Origin: Proluteimonas flavola
GTDB taxonomy: Bacteria > Pseudomonadota > Gammaproteobacteria > Xanthomonadales > Xanthomonadaceae
Length of the DNA: 64,000 nucleotides
Reading direction: 5' to 3'
Assembly: GCF_021191705.1 (NCBI RefSeq)
Contig: NZ_JAIWPU010000003.1
Location: 62,001-126,000 of the forward strand
Shown: positions 44,116 through 52,739 of the stretch, one piece after another
Numbering within the stretch: the first letter of the stretch is position 1
Layout: the number at the start of each line of letters is the position of its first letter
Program-made: the position numbers and the translations under genes
The notes under the pieces: model-generated
What the model was told of the DNA's origin: nothing
The model's database searches: none
What the model saw: the letters and a program-made list of their open reading frames with translations, nothing else

Positions 44116-44733
44116 TCAGACCGCCGCAGCCTTGGGGTGCAGCGCATAGCTGCCCCAGGTCGTGGCTTCGGCCAGCACATGCCCCTGCACCGCGCGCAGC
44201 ACGTCGCCTGCGGTGAAGCGCCCGGGCACGTCGAGCGTGGCGACATCCAGCGCGAACAGGCGGAAGAAATACCGGTGCGTGCGCAGGTCGTTCGGCGGTG
44301 GATACGGGCCGTCGTAGCCGAACCAGTCGCCGGCCAGTTCCGGGTCCCCGGCGAACCAGCGTGTGTAGTCGTTGAGGCCCTGACGCGCGCCGTCGGGCCC
44401 CGGCGGATGGGTCTTGCCGCCCCGGGTCACGCCATCGCTGGCACTGCCCTCGGCGATCGTGCGCAGATCGGCCGGCAGGTCGACGACCGCCCAGTGAACG
44501 AAGGTGCCGCGCGGGTGCTCGACCGGAATCTCGACGCCGTCCTTGCCCGCCAGCGACGGATCGGTCGGCGCATCGGGATCCATGCACAGCAGCGCGAACG
44601 AACGCGTGCCCGCGGGCACGTCGTCCCAGGCGAGGTGCGGGTTGCGGTTGCCGCCGAAGCCTTCGGATGCGCCGACGGCGAACGTCGCCGCGATCGGCTG
44701 GCCTTGTTCGAAGCTGTCGCTGTGGATTCGCAT
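44116..44733 (-). CDS. YbhB/YbcL-family PEBP (Raf-kinase-inhibitor-like) protein
   Basis: Phosphatidylethanolamine-binding-like protein of 205 residues without a signal peptide. Family motifs: NRNPHLAWDDVPAGTRSFALLCMDPDAPT, FVHWAVVDLPADL, and the ligand-pocket stretch WFGYDGPYPPPNDLRTHRYFFRLFALD. Cellular role unknown in bacteria. It starts 22 bases after the TPR-sulfotransferase stop, so it is the second gene of that operon. Confidence 0.93.
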   Translation of the reverse strand: MRIHSDSFEQGQPIAATFAVGASEGFGGNRNPHLAWDDVPAGTRSFALLCMDPDAPTDPSLAGKDGVEIPVEHPRGTFVHWAVVDLPADLRTIAEGSASDGVTRGGKTHPPGPDGARQGLNDYTRWFAGDPELAGDWFGYDGPYPPPNDLRTHRYFFRLFALDVATLDVPGRFTAGDVLRAVQGHVLAEATTWGSYALHPKAAAV

Positions 44734-44755
44734 GGTGTCTCCTGTCGGGAACGGA

Positions 44756-46822
44756 TCAGTCCTGCCGGTAGCCCAGGCGCATCGCGACCGGGGTCAGCGC
44801 CGCGAACGGGCCGGCCAGCGCGTCGCGATAGGCGAGCCAGCGGCCGGCCGGGATGCGGTCGGGGCCCAGCAGTTCGCGCGGCGGGGTCGGGAACGTCGGC
44901 ACGCCGAGGGCCTCGGCGAAGCGCGCGGCCAGGCGTTCGGGATCCTCGCCCGGTGCATCGGTGCGCACGACGGTGTGCGGGAACAGGTCCTGCTCGATCA
45001 CGTCGGCGATCTGCGACAGGTGCGCGGCCAGCCACTGCGCGGCGCTGTCGGCATCGGTGATGCGCATCGTCATCGGCGCGCCGAACGCGAACCAGTCGAG
45101 CAGCATGTCGCGCGGATCGCGCAGTGCGAACAGCAGCCGCGCCTGCGGCAGCTGCGGACGCAGCGCCAGCAGCCAGGCGTTGTCCCAGAACGGGATCCAG
45201 TCGATGACCGCGCCGTTGGGTCCGACACCGCGCGCGGGCAGCAGCGCGAGCCAGCTGCCCACGACCTGCCCGGCGGTGAATTCGCCGGCTGCGAGGCGTG
45301 CCGGAACGGTCGTGTCCTGGAAGGCATCCTGGACCGGCGTCGAGAAGCGGTCGCCCCGGAATTCAGGCAGCGCGCGTTGCAGCACGTTGGCGATGCGGTC
45401 GACCTGCGACCCCGGCGCGCCGTAGAGGAACACCGCGGGTGTACGCGTGCCGTCGACCTTCTCCGGCCAGCTCGCTGGTGCTGCGGTGGGCGCGGGCGGA
45501 GGACCGGCCTGCGCCGTTTCCTCGACATCGAGGGCGAGCCATGTCGCGATCGCGTCGGCCGGACGATCCGCCGCGTCCTGGGCCAGGCCGATCCAGCGGC
45601 GCAGCATCAGACGCGCCGGTGGGCTGGCGGCCGGCAGCAGACCTTCGGCGAAGGTGATGGCCGCATCCGGATCGCGCGCCAGCAGACGGTTGAACAGCAG
45701 TTCGTTGGCGTTGCCGTGGCCGGGTTGCAGGGCGGTGATCCTGCGCGCCGTGGCTTCCGATGCATCGTGCGCGCCGGTGCCCGATTCCAGCGAGAGCTGC
45801 GCCTGCAGCGCGGGCAGATGATCGGGACGTGCCGCGTTCCAGCGCGCGATGATCGCGGTCGCTGCGTCGCTGCCGAAGGGTTCCATCGCCAGTCGGGCGA
45901 ACCACAGGTGATCCCACTGCGCGTCCCGGTCGAGCGCGCCATCGAGCGTGGCTTGCGTCTCCTCGGTGTTGCCGGTCGCTTCCCACAGCAGCAGCAGGCC
46001 GTTGGTCGCGCGGCGCGAGTCGGGGTGCGCCGCGAACGCGGCCTGCAACAACGGCTGCGCGCGGTCGAAACGCCTGGCCTGCAGTTCCAGTTCCCCGGCG
46101 AACACCTGCAGCGCCGGCGTGGCATGGGCGGGATCGGCCAGCAGCACGGCGAGTTCGTCGGCCGCCTCGGCCGGGCGGCCCTGCTGCAGAATGATCTGGG
46201 CCAACAGGCCGCGCAGCTGCGACTGTCCGGTCGTCTCGATCACGCGGCGGAACGACTGTTCGGCGAATGCCAGGTGGCCCTTGGCGAGATAGGCGAACGC
46301 CAGCGCGTGGAGCACCTGCAGATCGTCGGGCGCGTCCTTCGATGCAGCCGTCAGCAGCGCCAGCGCGCGGTCGTGGTCGCCGCGGCGCGAGGCCAGCACG
46401 CCTTCGAGCATCCGCGTCCACGGGTGCTCGGGCGCGACGCGTGCGGCCAGCCTGGCCTGTCGCTCGGCTTCGTCGAGATCGTTGCGGCCGATCGCCATCT
46501 GTGCCTGGACGACATACGCGCCGAACTGGTTGGGATCGAGTGCGATGGTCTGCGCCAGCGCGGCCTGCGCACCGCCCAGATCCCGGGTATCGAGCAGCAT
46601 GCCGGCGCGCAGGAAATGCAGTTCCGCGTCATCGGGCATCTGCGCGATCGCTGCGTCGATCGTCGACAGCGCGGTCTCGCGCTCGCCGACCGCGCGAAAC
46701 GCGAGCGCGGCCGCGCTCAGCGTAGCGGTGTCCTTGTGCCCGTCGGCCATCGCCTGGCGGGCGAGCGTGGCGGCTTCGGCGTTCGCGCCGCGGCGCAAGG
46801 CTTGGTAGATCTGTTGCGACAT
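44756..46822 (-). CDS. TPR-repeat protein with C-terminal sulfotransferase-like domain
   Basis: Protein of 688 residues. The first 420 or so are tandem TPR units (ALAFRAVGERETALSTIDAAIAQMPDDAEL and similar). The C-terminal about 230 (from AVFLYGAPGSQVDRIANVLQRAL) have the sulfotransferase fold, with a modified 5'-phosphosulfate loop (YGAPGSQ where GxPRSGT is usual) and ALRDPRDMLLDWF in the 3'-phosphate position. The fusion order occurs in proteobacterial protein-sulfating or glycan-modifying candidates, but the acceptor is unknown. The changed loop makes activity uncertain. ATG at 46822. Confidence 0.87.
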   Translation of the reverse strand: MSQQIYQALRRGANAEAATLARQAMADGHKDTATLSAAALAFRAVGERETALSTIDAAIAQMPDDAELHFLRAGMLLDTRDLGGAQAALAQTIALDPNQFGAYVVQAQMAIGRNDLDEAERQARLAARVAPEHPWTRMLEGVLASRRGDHDRALALLTAASKDAPDDLQVLHALAFAYLAKGHLAFAEQSFRRVIETTGQSQLRGLLAQIILQQGRPAEAADELAVLLADPAHATPALQVFAGELELQARRFDRAQPLLQAAFAAHPDSRRATNGLLLLWEATGNTEETQATLDGALDRDAQWDHLWFARLAMEPFGSDAATAIIARWNAARPDHLPALQAQLSLESGTGAHDASEATARRITALQPGHGNANELLFNRLLARDPDAAITFAEGLLPAASPPARLMLRRWIGLAQDAADRPADAIATWLALDVEETAQAGPPPAPTAAPASWPEKVDGTRTPAVFLYGAPGSQVDRIANVLQRALPEFRGDRFSTPVQDAFQDTTVPARLAAGEFTAGQVVGSWLALLPARGVGPNGAVIDWIPFWDNAWLLALRPQLPQARLLFALRDPRDMLLDWFAFGAPMTMRITDADSAAQWLAAHLSQIADVIEQDLFPHTVVRTDAPGEDPERLAARFAEALGVPTFPTPPRELLGPDRIPAGRWLAYRDALAGPFAALTPVAMRLGYRQD

Positions 46823-46944
46823 GCTGGATATCCCGGCGCGAAGCCGACCAAAGGCAAGGCCGGGCATTGTAGCGGGCGCGCTGGGGCGGGCTCGAAGCGC
46901 CGTGGGCACGCGAAAAGCCGCTCGCTCGCGCGGAAATCCTGACC

Positions 46945-47050
46945 CGTCGCCCCAGCGCAGGCTGGGGCCCATCTTGATTTTCGCGAGGCCAGGCACACGC
47001 CAGTTCCGTTCAAAGATCAAAATGGGTCCCAGCTTGCGCTGGGACGACGG
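46945..47050. repeat. Long imperfect inverted repeat
   Basis: About 37 bases on each side (46945-46981 and 47011-47050) pair with few mismatches; each arm contains its own hairpin (CCCAGCGCAGGCTGGG; CCCAGCTTGCGCTGGG) and a CCCAT-TTGAT tail. It fills most of the approximately 310-base gap between the hydrolase and TPR genes. No gene is seen here. Confidence 0.7.
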
Positions 47051-47132
47051 GCATGGGATCGGACAGATGCCGGCCTCGGGCGAGCGCGTTCTGAAGAGTC
47101 CGGATCTCGGGACGGGTCGCTGTTCGTGCCGC

Positions 47133-48197
47133 TCAGCCGTCCGACGCGTGCGTACCCGCATGGACCGCGGTCGCCAGACGCGTGTGCGCCGACGCCGTGC
47201 GCGCCGCATCGGCGTGCGCGTCCAGGCGCGCGGCGACCCAGCGCTCGGCGAAGCCGTCGAGATGGCGGTCGAGCAGGAAGCCGCAATGGCCGCCCCAGCG
47301 GCTGATTTCCAGACGCGCATGCGCCGGCAACGCGAGCCCATGGAAGGCATCGAGCGGAATCACCGGATCGTCCGCCGACATCAGGATGTCCACCGGCACC
47401 TGCAGCGACGACAGGCGGTCGCCGGCCACCGAATACCCGTCGAAATAATCGTCGAGCGTGCCGAAATCGGTATGCGTCCGCACCAGCCAGTCGGTGAGGT
47501 CGCGCATGCCCAGTTGCAGCGTGGCGTCGTCGAAGACGTGGTGGTCGGGGAACAGGTCGCGCTTGCGCCGCAGCGAGGCGCGCCAGTTGCGTTCGAAATG
47601 GCGCAGGTACAACCGGTGGCCGCGCTCCATCTGCAGCATCGTGCGCGCCGGGTCGATGACCGGACAGACCGCGGCCACGCCGGCCAGCTGCAGGCCGGCT
47701 GCAGGCGCCCGCATCGCGAGCCGCAGCGCGAAGTTGCCGCCGAGCGAATAGCCCGCCGCGATCATCGGCCGCGGTGCGAAGCGCGCGGCGATGTCGACCG
47801 CCGCATGCACCACTTCGTCGATGCGGTTGGAGTGGAAGATCGCTTCGTTGAGATGGTGGCTGTTGCCGTGGTCGCGGAAATTCAGCCGGAACACCGCATA
47901 GCCGAGGTCGAGCATCTGCGCCGCGGTCTGGCGCATGTAGCTCGATTCGGTGCTGCCCTCCCAGCCGTGCAGCAGCAGGGCGAGTCCGCGCGGTTCGCGG
48001 CCGGGCACCGCGCTGTGCAGGCCGTGCAGGCGCACGCCTTCGCCGCCGTCGACCAGGTGCCCGGTGGTCACCGCACCGGTCGCGGCCAATGCCTGCGCGC
48101 CGCGTCGCCGGCGCCACGTGCTGCTGCCCAGCACCGTCTGCACGTGCGGACTGCGCAGCCACAGCGGCGGCGCATAGTCGCTGCCGCCCACGCGCAT
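47133..48197 (-). CDS. YheT-family alpha/beta hydrolase
   Basis: Hydrolase of about 354 residues. Family marks: PPLWLRSPHVQTVLGS at the N-terminus, oxyanion region LLLHGWEGSTESSYM, nucleophile elbow AAGYSLGGNFAL, acid around MSADDPVIP and His in RWGGHCGFLLD. This is the YheT/ABHD1-3 group, which acts on acyl esters; the substrate is unknown. I give the ATG at 48197. A TTG at 48254 overlaps the stop of the acyltransferase (TTGA) and would add 19 residues by coupled translation. It likely forms an operon with the acyltransferase. Confidence 0.92.
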   Translation of the reverse strand: MRVGGSDYAPPLWLRSPHVQTVLGSSTWRRRRGAQALAATGAVTTGHLVDGGEGVRLHGLHSAVPGREPRGLALLLHGWEGSTESSYMRQTAAQMLDLGYAVFRLNFRDHGNSHHLNEAIFHSNRIDEVVHAAVDIAARFAPRPMIAAGYSLGGNFALRLAMRAPAAGLQLAGVAAVCPVIDPARTMLQMERGHRLYLRHFERNWRASLRRKRDLFPDHHVFDDATLQLGMRDLTDWLVRTHTDFGTLDDYFDGYSVAGDRLSSLQVPVDILMSADDPVIPLDAFHGLALPAHARLEISRWGGHCGFLLDRHLDGFAERWVAARLDAHADAARTASAHTRLATAVHAGTHASDG

Positions 48198-48250
48198 GCC
48201 GTCCGGGGCGACGCCGCCCGCATCCGCCGCTGGTGACGGATGCGCGGTGC

Positions 48251-49054
48251 TCAAGTGCGTGCGTCCAGCGCCGCGACGATGCGCTGGCGCGACACGTCGG
48301 CCATCTGCCGGCGACCTTCGGTGTCGCCTGGCAGGATCGGTTCGAGGAACGCGACCTCGGCGTCGCGCGACGGTTCGCCGAGCAGCCGGATGAAATTGGC
48401 GAAGAACGATTCGCGCGGGCCGAAGGCGACGACCGTCTGCGCCGAACCGCGCCGCCCGTAGCGCAGCGCCACCGGTTGCACGGCGACATTGGCTTCCACG
48501 GCGGCCAGGAAAATGCGCGCATGGAACGGGCCGACCGCGTCGCCGCCGCGCGTGCGCCCCTCCGGGAACACCGCGACCGGACGCCCGTCGCGCAGCCGCG
48601 CCACCATCTCGTCGAGGACGCCGCCCAGCGACTCGGTGCTGCCGCGCTGGTGGAAGATCGTCTCCCCGCGCGCCGCCAGCCAGCCGACCACCGGCCAGCC
48701 GGCGATCTCGCGCTTGGCGACGAAGCCGACCATGCGCTGGCTGTGCAGCGCGACGATGTCGATCCAGCTCACGTGGTTGGCGACGAACAGCACCGCGCCC
48801 GGCAACGGCGTGCCGCGGCGATGCATGCGGAAACCGAACACCCGCATCAGTCCGCCCTGCCACCAGCGGATCATGCGGTGGTCGACGCGCTCCCCGCTGC
48901 GCAGCCGGCGCCGGCCGATCGGCGGCAGCATCGACAGCAGCAGGATCGGCAGGTGGATGCACAGGTGCCACAGCAGCACCGGCACGCGTATGCAATAACG
49001 CGACACGCGCGCCGGCGTGTCGCCGGCGTCGGCGCGAACGGAAGAAGAACTCAT
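48251..49054 (-). CDS. 1-acyl-sn-glycerol-3-phosphate acyltransferase-like protein (PlsC family)
   Basis: Membrane acyltransferase of 267 residues. A hydrophobic N-terminal span (VPVLLWHLCIHLPILLLSMLPP) precedes the HX4D catalytic motif in VANHVSWIDIVAL and the acceptor-binding block FPEGRTRGGDAV. It may make phosphatidic acid or transfer acyl chains to ornithine or other lipids. ATG at 49054 (MSSSSVRADAG). It is followed by the YheT-type hydrolase, suggesting joint lipid acyl turnover. Confidence 0.92.
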   Translation of the reverse strand: MSSSSVRADAGDTPARVSRYCIRVPVLLWHLCIHLPILLLSMLPPIGRRRLRSGERVDHRMIRWWQGGLMRVFGFRMHRRGTPLPGAVLFVANHVSWIDIVALHSQRMVGFVAKREIAGWPVVGWLAARGETIFHQRGSTESLGGVLDEMVARLRDGRPVAVFPEGRTRGGDAVGPFHARIFLAAVEANVAVQPVALRYGRRGSAQTVVAFGPRESFFANFIRLLGEPSRDAEVAFLEPILPGDTEGRRQMADVSRQRIVAALDART

Positions 49055-49307
49055 CGGTGCACGATACCCAAACACGGACCTTCGCGGCGTAGAACGCGTC
49101 CAAGGTCCGTCGCGAGCGCCGCCGGATGGTGCGTGGCGGAGCGCAGGAAGCGCAGCGTACGCGTGGTACGTGGGCATTGTGGCCGCCGTCCACGGCGCCC
49201 ACCCTTCGGGCCAGCGACGAGCGCTGTCAGGAACCGCGCTCCCGCGGTTCCTTCCGAGCACCGCACGCGCGCCATCGGGCAAGCGCAGCAGGACCTTGGA
49301 TGCGTTC

Positions 49308-49724
49308 TCACGGTTTCGGCACCACCGCGAGCGTCAGCCGCGAGATGCAGACCAGCTTGCCGGCGGCGTCTTCGATGCGGATCTCCCAGACCTGGGTGCT
49401 GCGGCCGACATGCAACGCGCGCGCGGTGCCGGTCACGGTGCCGCCACGCACGCCACGCAGATGGTTGGCGTTGATCTCGATGCCGACGACGCCGTGGCCC
49501 TCGGGCGCGGACAGGCCGCCGGCGCTGCTGCCGAGCGTTTCGGCCAGCAGCGCGGACGCGCCGCCATGCAGCAGGCCGAACGGTTGATGGGTGCGGCTGT
49601 CGACGGGCATCGTCGCGCGCAGGAAGTCCGGGCCGATCTCGGTGAAGACGATGCCCAGCGCGGCAATCGCCGTGTTGGCGGACATCGCGTTGAGCTGGTC
49701 GAGCGAAGTGTCGCTGCGGAACAT
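49308..49724 (-). CDS. Hotdog-fold thioesterase (YbdB/YdiI/PaaI type)
   Basis: Acyl-CoA thioesterase of 138 residues. The hotdog signature THQPFGLLHGGASALLAETLGSSAG has the catalytic Glu on the central helix, and the late strand GTARALHVGRSTQVWEI completes the fold. It is like EntH/YdiI, which act on aryl or acyl-CoA. A 253-base gap with no evident gene separates it from the acyltransferase. It stands downstream of the three small ORFs on the same strand. Confidence 0.92.
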   Translation of the reverse strand: MFRSDTSLDQLNAMSANTAIAALGIVFTEIGPDFLRATMPVDSRTHQPFGLLHGGASALLAETLGSSAGGLSAPEGHGVVGIEINANHLRGVRGGTVTGTARALHVGRSTQVWEIRIEDAAGKLVCISRLTLAVVPKP

Positions 49725-49856
49725 GCGCGGAAGGCTCCGGTGGAAACCGGCAGCTTAGGCCGTTGTGCGCCGCCGCGCAGCGCGACCGGCGGAATGGCGC
49801 GTCGCGATCGCGCGCATACCGGTCGCGGAAGGTCGATGCACGTCGGGCGACGCGGA

Positions 49857-50030
49857 TCAGGCGATGCGGAAGCGCGTCGGCATGGCGCTGTCGCGGACTT
49901 CGCAGCGGAACGGGCTGTCGGCGTGGCGGCGCGCGGCGCGGACCTGGGCATGGAAGCGCGCAGGCTGGGCGATGCAGGCCGGAACCGGAGCGGACGTCTC
50001 GGTGGTGCGGATGGTGTGGATGCGGAACAT
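49857..50030 (-). CDS. Tandem small protein 3 (57 aa, C-terminal RFRIA)
   Basis: Frame of 57 codons: starts MFRIHTIRTTETSAPVPACI, has two Cys, and ends MPTRFRIA. AGGAG lies 8 bases upstream of the ATG. The last eight codons or so are nearly identical in DNA to those of the two upstream ORFs. The middle lacks the Gly-Tyr-Gly block of the others and is Arg/His-rich. No signal peptide or membrane span. I do not recognise the family. Confidence 0.6.
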   Translation of the reverse strand: MFRIHTIRTTETSAPVPACIAQPARFHAQVRAARRHADSPFRCEVRDSAMPTRFRIA

Positions 50031-50100
50031 GGCGGATCTCCTGAGGATCGCGGGAACGCTTCAGGTGCCGGCACTGATCAGGCGATCGGACGATCGGGAA

Positions 50101-50265
50101 TCAGGCGATGCGGAAGCGCGAAGGGCTGGCGTGGGTGACGTAGCTGCGCGGGGCGCCGTAGCTGCTGCTGGCGCCGTAACCGGTGCCGGGCTCGCGGGCG
50201 GGGCGTGCGGCGACGCACGGCACGAGGTGGGCGGCGGCATCGACGATGGCGTGCATGCGGGACAT
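50101..50265 (-). CDS. Tandem small protein 2 (54 aa, C-terminal RFRIA)
   Basis: Frame of 54 codons: MSRMHAIVDAAAHLVPCV, then GTGYGASSSYGAPRSYVTHA and the end SRFRIA. AGGAG stands 9 bases before the ATG. It shares the GYG-SSxYGxPRSYxT block with protein 1 and the C-terminal RFRIA with both others. It lies 29 bases after protein 1 and 70 before protein 3, a clear tandem family. Such short proteins could be RiPP-like precursors, toxin/antitoxin peptides or structural peptides; none of these is proven. Confidence 0.65.
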   Translation of the reverse strand: MSRMHAIVDAAAHLVPCVAARPAREPGTGYGASSSYGAPRSYVTHASPSRFRIA

Positions 50266-50294
50266 GGCGGTTCTCCTGGAATGCTGGACGGGGA

Positions 50295-50441
50295 TCAGGC
50301 GACGCGGAAGCGGGCCGGGACCGATGCGGTGGCGTAGCTGCGCGGCGTGCCGTAACCGCTGCTGCGGCCGTAGCCGAGACCGAAGGGGCGGACGAGGGCG
50401 GTGTTGGCGTTGCGGGCGGTGGGCGGGGTCTGGGTCTGCAT
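50295..50441 (-). CDS. Tandem small protein 1 (48 aa, C-terminal RFRVA)
   Basis: Frame of 48 codons: MQTQTPPTARNANTALVRPF, then GLGYGRSSGYGTPRSYATAS and the end ARFRVA. GAGGA lies upstream of the ATG at 50441. It is the first of three same-strand ORFs, preceded by an AT-richer regulatory-looking region (50465-50570). It lacks Cys, signal peptide and membrane helix. The net charge is strongly positive and the middle is Gly/Tyr/Ser-rich. Confidence 0.62.
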   Translation of the reverse strand: MQTQTPPTARNANTALVRPFGLGYGRSSGYGTPRSYATASVPARFRVA

Positions 50442-50792
50442 GGCGGGGTCCTCGAGGTGGTTGTGCTTCGGTGTGTTGGTAGACTACAACACCACTGTTC
50501 GATAACACCACGTGCAGAAAGTCATGCCGTGCGAATTCATCAGCAATGTTCATTGTTTGTTCATTCAAATGGCGATGCTTCCCGTCGTTGCAATCAAGAC
50601 GGGTCGGCGACGAAGCGCGTGACCGCGCAGGGACGATGCCGCGCATGCGCGCGGCCGCAGGGCGTCCGGACAGTCGAAATCCCGAAGCCGCGCCGCGTCG
50701 GCGCGGCACACAGGACCCGTCGGATGGGGAGAGCGCAGCGAAACCCGCAGCCACCGCGCACGCAGTGCCGGGAGGGCGATCCCCGTCCGGCC
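50442..50792. promoter_or_regulatory. Upstream region of the small-protein cluster
   Basis: GTGTTG (50473-50478) and CAACAC (50487-50492) form an inverted repeat around TAG-A-CTA. TGTTCATT occurs twice (50547-50554, 50558-50565), 11 bp apart, i.e. one helical turn. The stretch 50500-50590 is clearly AT-richer than its surroundings. The remaining part to 50792 (after the phospholipase stop) is GC-rich with an imperfect hairpin around 50690-50715 and no convincing gene. Confidence 0.45.
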
Positions 50793-52739
50793 TCAGAGAA
50801 TCGGCACGAGCCCCGCACCGAACGCGGTGAAGATCCGCGTCAGCAGGCTGCGCAAGCCCAGGCTCACTTCCGGGAAATCGCCCACCGCGACATAGCACTC
50901 GCGGAAGCCCGGGGCGTCCGGCGGCAGCGGTGCCGGGCAGTCGGGCCCGGGCTGGAACTCGAAACTGGTCGCGTAGCGCGTCGGCCACAGGTCGAAGATC
51001 GGCAGACGCTCGGAGACCTTGGCCATCGAGTAGTCCACGCCCGAGAACACCAGCGGCGGATCGCGCCGCGCGATCGTCCAGGAATTCTCCGGCGACATGT
51101 CGCGGCGGATGCTCGCGGCCAGCCGCTGCGCGAAGCGCGCGTCGTCGATGACCACGGCGCTCTCGGTATTGAGGTTGTCGCCGCGCGGATCGAAGTTGTG
51201 CGTGCCGACCACGCCGATGCGTTCGTCGACGACCAGCGACTTCGCGTGCAGACCCATGCGCAGGCCGGTGCGGTTCAGGGGCACGCGCCGGTTCACACCG
51301 ATGCCCGCATAGCGCAGGGCCGAATACTCGCGCGTCAACGGCGGCACATTCGCGGGACGCGCGGCGATCACGTCCTCACGCGTCGTCGCCGCGCCTTCGG
51401 TGCCGCTTTCGTCGAGATTGACGCTGCCATCGGCATTCCAGGAGATGCCGACCGCGCCGGTGACCTCGAGATCGATCGGCGCGTCCTCCGGAAACGGTTT
51501 GTACTCGTAGATCTGGAAGCCGAACTCGCGCAGGTGCCGGCGCTTGTACTTGTACGACAGCGCGTAGGTGATGAAGGAGTCGGTCGCCGCCAGGCTGTTG
51601 GTCGACACCACGACCTGCGGCGCGTCGGGCCGGGCACGCAGATCGGCGAACATCTGTTCGGCTGGCTTGGACAGCACCAGGTAGGGCGTCTGCAGCAGCA
51701 CTTCGTCCTGGGCCGACTCGATCAGTTCGCGCAACCGCGGCGTCGACGCACTCGCGGCCTCGGCGGCCTCGCGGTCGCGCCGGTGCTTGGCCGGCAGGTC
51801 GCCGATGAACTCGACCTGCCCCACCGGCAGCGCGGCATCGACCAGGCGCTGGCGCACGAGCGCGGCATCGCCGGCGTCTTCCAGGATCGCGGCCACGCGC
51901 TGCGGGCGCTGGTATTCCTGGAACGACACCGCCGGCACGCCGCGGCGCAGCAGGTGCCGTCCGACGTCGCCCAGCTGTTCGACCGGCGTGCTGAGCGGCG
52001 CATGCCAGAACGCGACGAAGTTCTCCTCCATCGCCTCGATCACGGGCCCGGCGATCAGCAGATCGCGGTCGCGGAAGTTGAAGGTGTCGTTCCAGTCGAA
52101 ATAGTCGTCCTGGTAGTTGCGGCCGCCGGTGATGCCGACCACGCCGTCGATCAGCAGCGCCTTGCTGTGCATGCGCTGGTTGAGCCGGCGCCAGCAGCAG
52201 GCCGCGGCCAGCGCGTATTGCGGATAACTGATGCGCGCGCGCCCGAGCACCGGGTTGTAGATGCGCATCTCGAAATTGGTGTGCGCGCCGGCCAGCGCCG
52301 ACAGCGTTTCCACCGTGCGCATCGCCGAGAGCTGGTCGACCAGCAGCCGCACCTGCACGCCCCGCCGCGCGGCCGAGAGCAGTTCCTCGAGTACGAGATG
52401 ACCCGAATCGTCCTCGTCGAAGATGTAGGTCTGCACGTCGATCGTGCGTTGCGCGCCGCGGATCAGATCCAGTCGTGCGAGCAATGCGTCCTGGCCGTAT
52501 TCCAGCAGCAGCGCGTAATGCCGCGGTGCGGTCGGCGTGCTGTGCGCCACCGCCTGCGTGCCGAGATCGCGCAGCGGCGACGGCGCCGCGCAGGCGTCCG
52601 CGCGATCGCACAGCACTTGTGTCGAACGCGCTTCGACCGCGATATGCGCGGCGGCATCGCGCTTGGCCGGCGACAGCGTGGTGCAGGCGGCGGTCGCCAG
52701 CGTCGCCGCCAGCAGCAGGGCGCGGGTGACAGCGTGCAT
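50793..52739 (-). CDS. Phospholipase D-family lipoprotein (cardiolipin synthase-like)
   Basis: Lipoprotein of 648 residues (lipobox ATAACT) with two HKD half-sites: HSKALLIDGVVGITGGRNYQDDYFD (about 220-245) and HAKSLVVDERIGVVGTHNFDPRGDN (about 470-495). Both keep His, Lys and Asp, so the enzyme should be active. The family includes ClsC/YmdC-like cardiolipin synthases and PLD nucleases; the envelope location favours a phospholipid substrate. Its ATG overlaps the YceI stop (TGATG), giving an operon SixA-YceI-PLD. Confidence 0.92.
   Translation of the reverse strand: MHAVTRALLLAATLATAACTTLSPAKRDAAAHIAVEARSTQVLCDRADACAAPSPLRDLGTQAVAHSTPTAPRHYALLLEYGQDALLARLDLIRGAQRTIDVQTYIFDEDDSGHLVLEELLSAARRGVQVRLLVDQLSAMRTVETLSALAGAHTNFEMRIYNPVLGRARISYPQYALAAACCWRRLNQRMHSKALLIDGVVGITGGRNYQDDYFDWNDTFNFRDRDLLIAGPVIEAMEENFVAFWHAPLSTPVEQLGDVGRHLLRRGVPAVSFQEYQRPQRVAAILEDAGDAALVRQRLVDAALPVGQVEFIGDLPAKHRRDREAAEAASASTPRLRELIESAQDEVLLQTPYLVLSKPAEQMFADLRARPDAPQVVVSTNSLAATDSFITYALSYKYKRRHLREFGFQIYEYKPFPEDAPIDLEVTGAVGISWNADGSVNLDESGTEGAATTREDVIAARPANVPPLTREYSALRYAGIGVNRRVPLNRTGLRMGLHAKSLVVDERIGVVGTHNFDPRGDNLNTESAVVIDDARFAQRLAASIRRDMSPENSWTIARRDPPLVFSGVDYSMAKVSERLPIFDLWPTRYATSFEFQPGPDCPAPLPPDAPGFRECYVAVGDFPEVSLGLRSLLTRIFTAFGAGLVPIL

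Noticed and set aside
50546-50830. Possible 94-codon gene on the plus strand upstream of the small-protein trio
   Set aside because: Starts without a ribosome site, turns Arg/Pro/Ala-rich and overlaps the convergent phospholipase 3' end.
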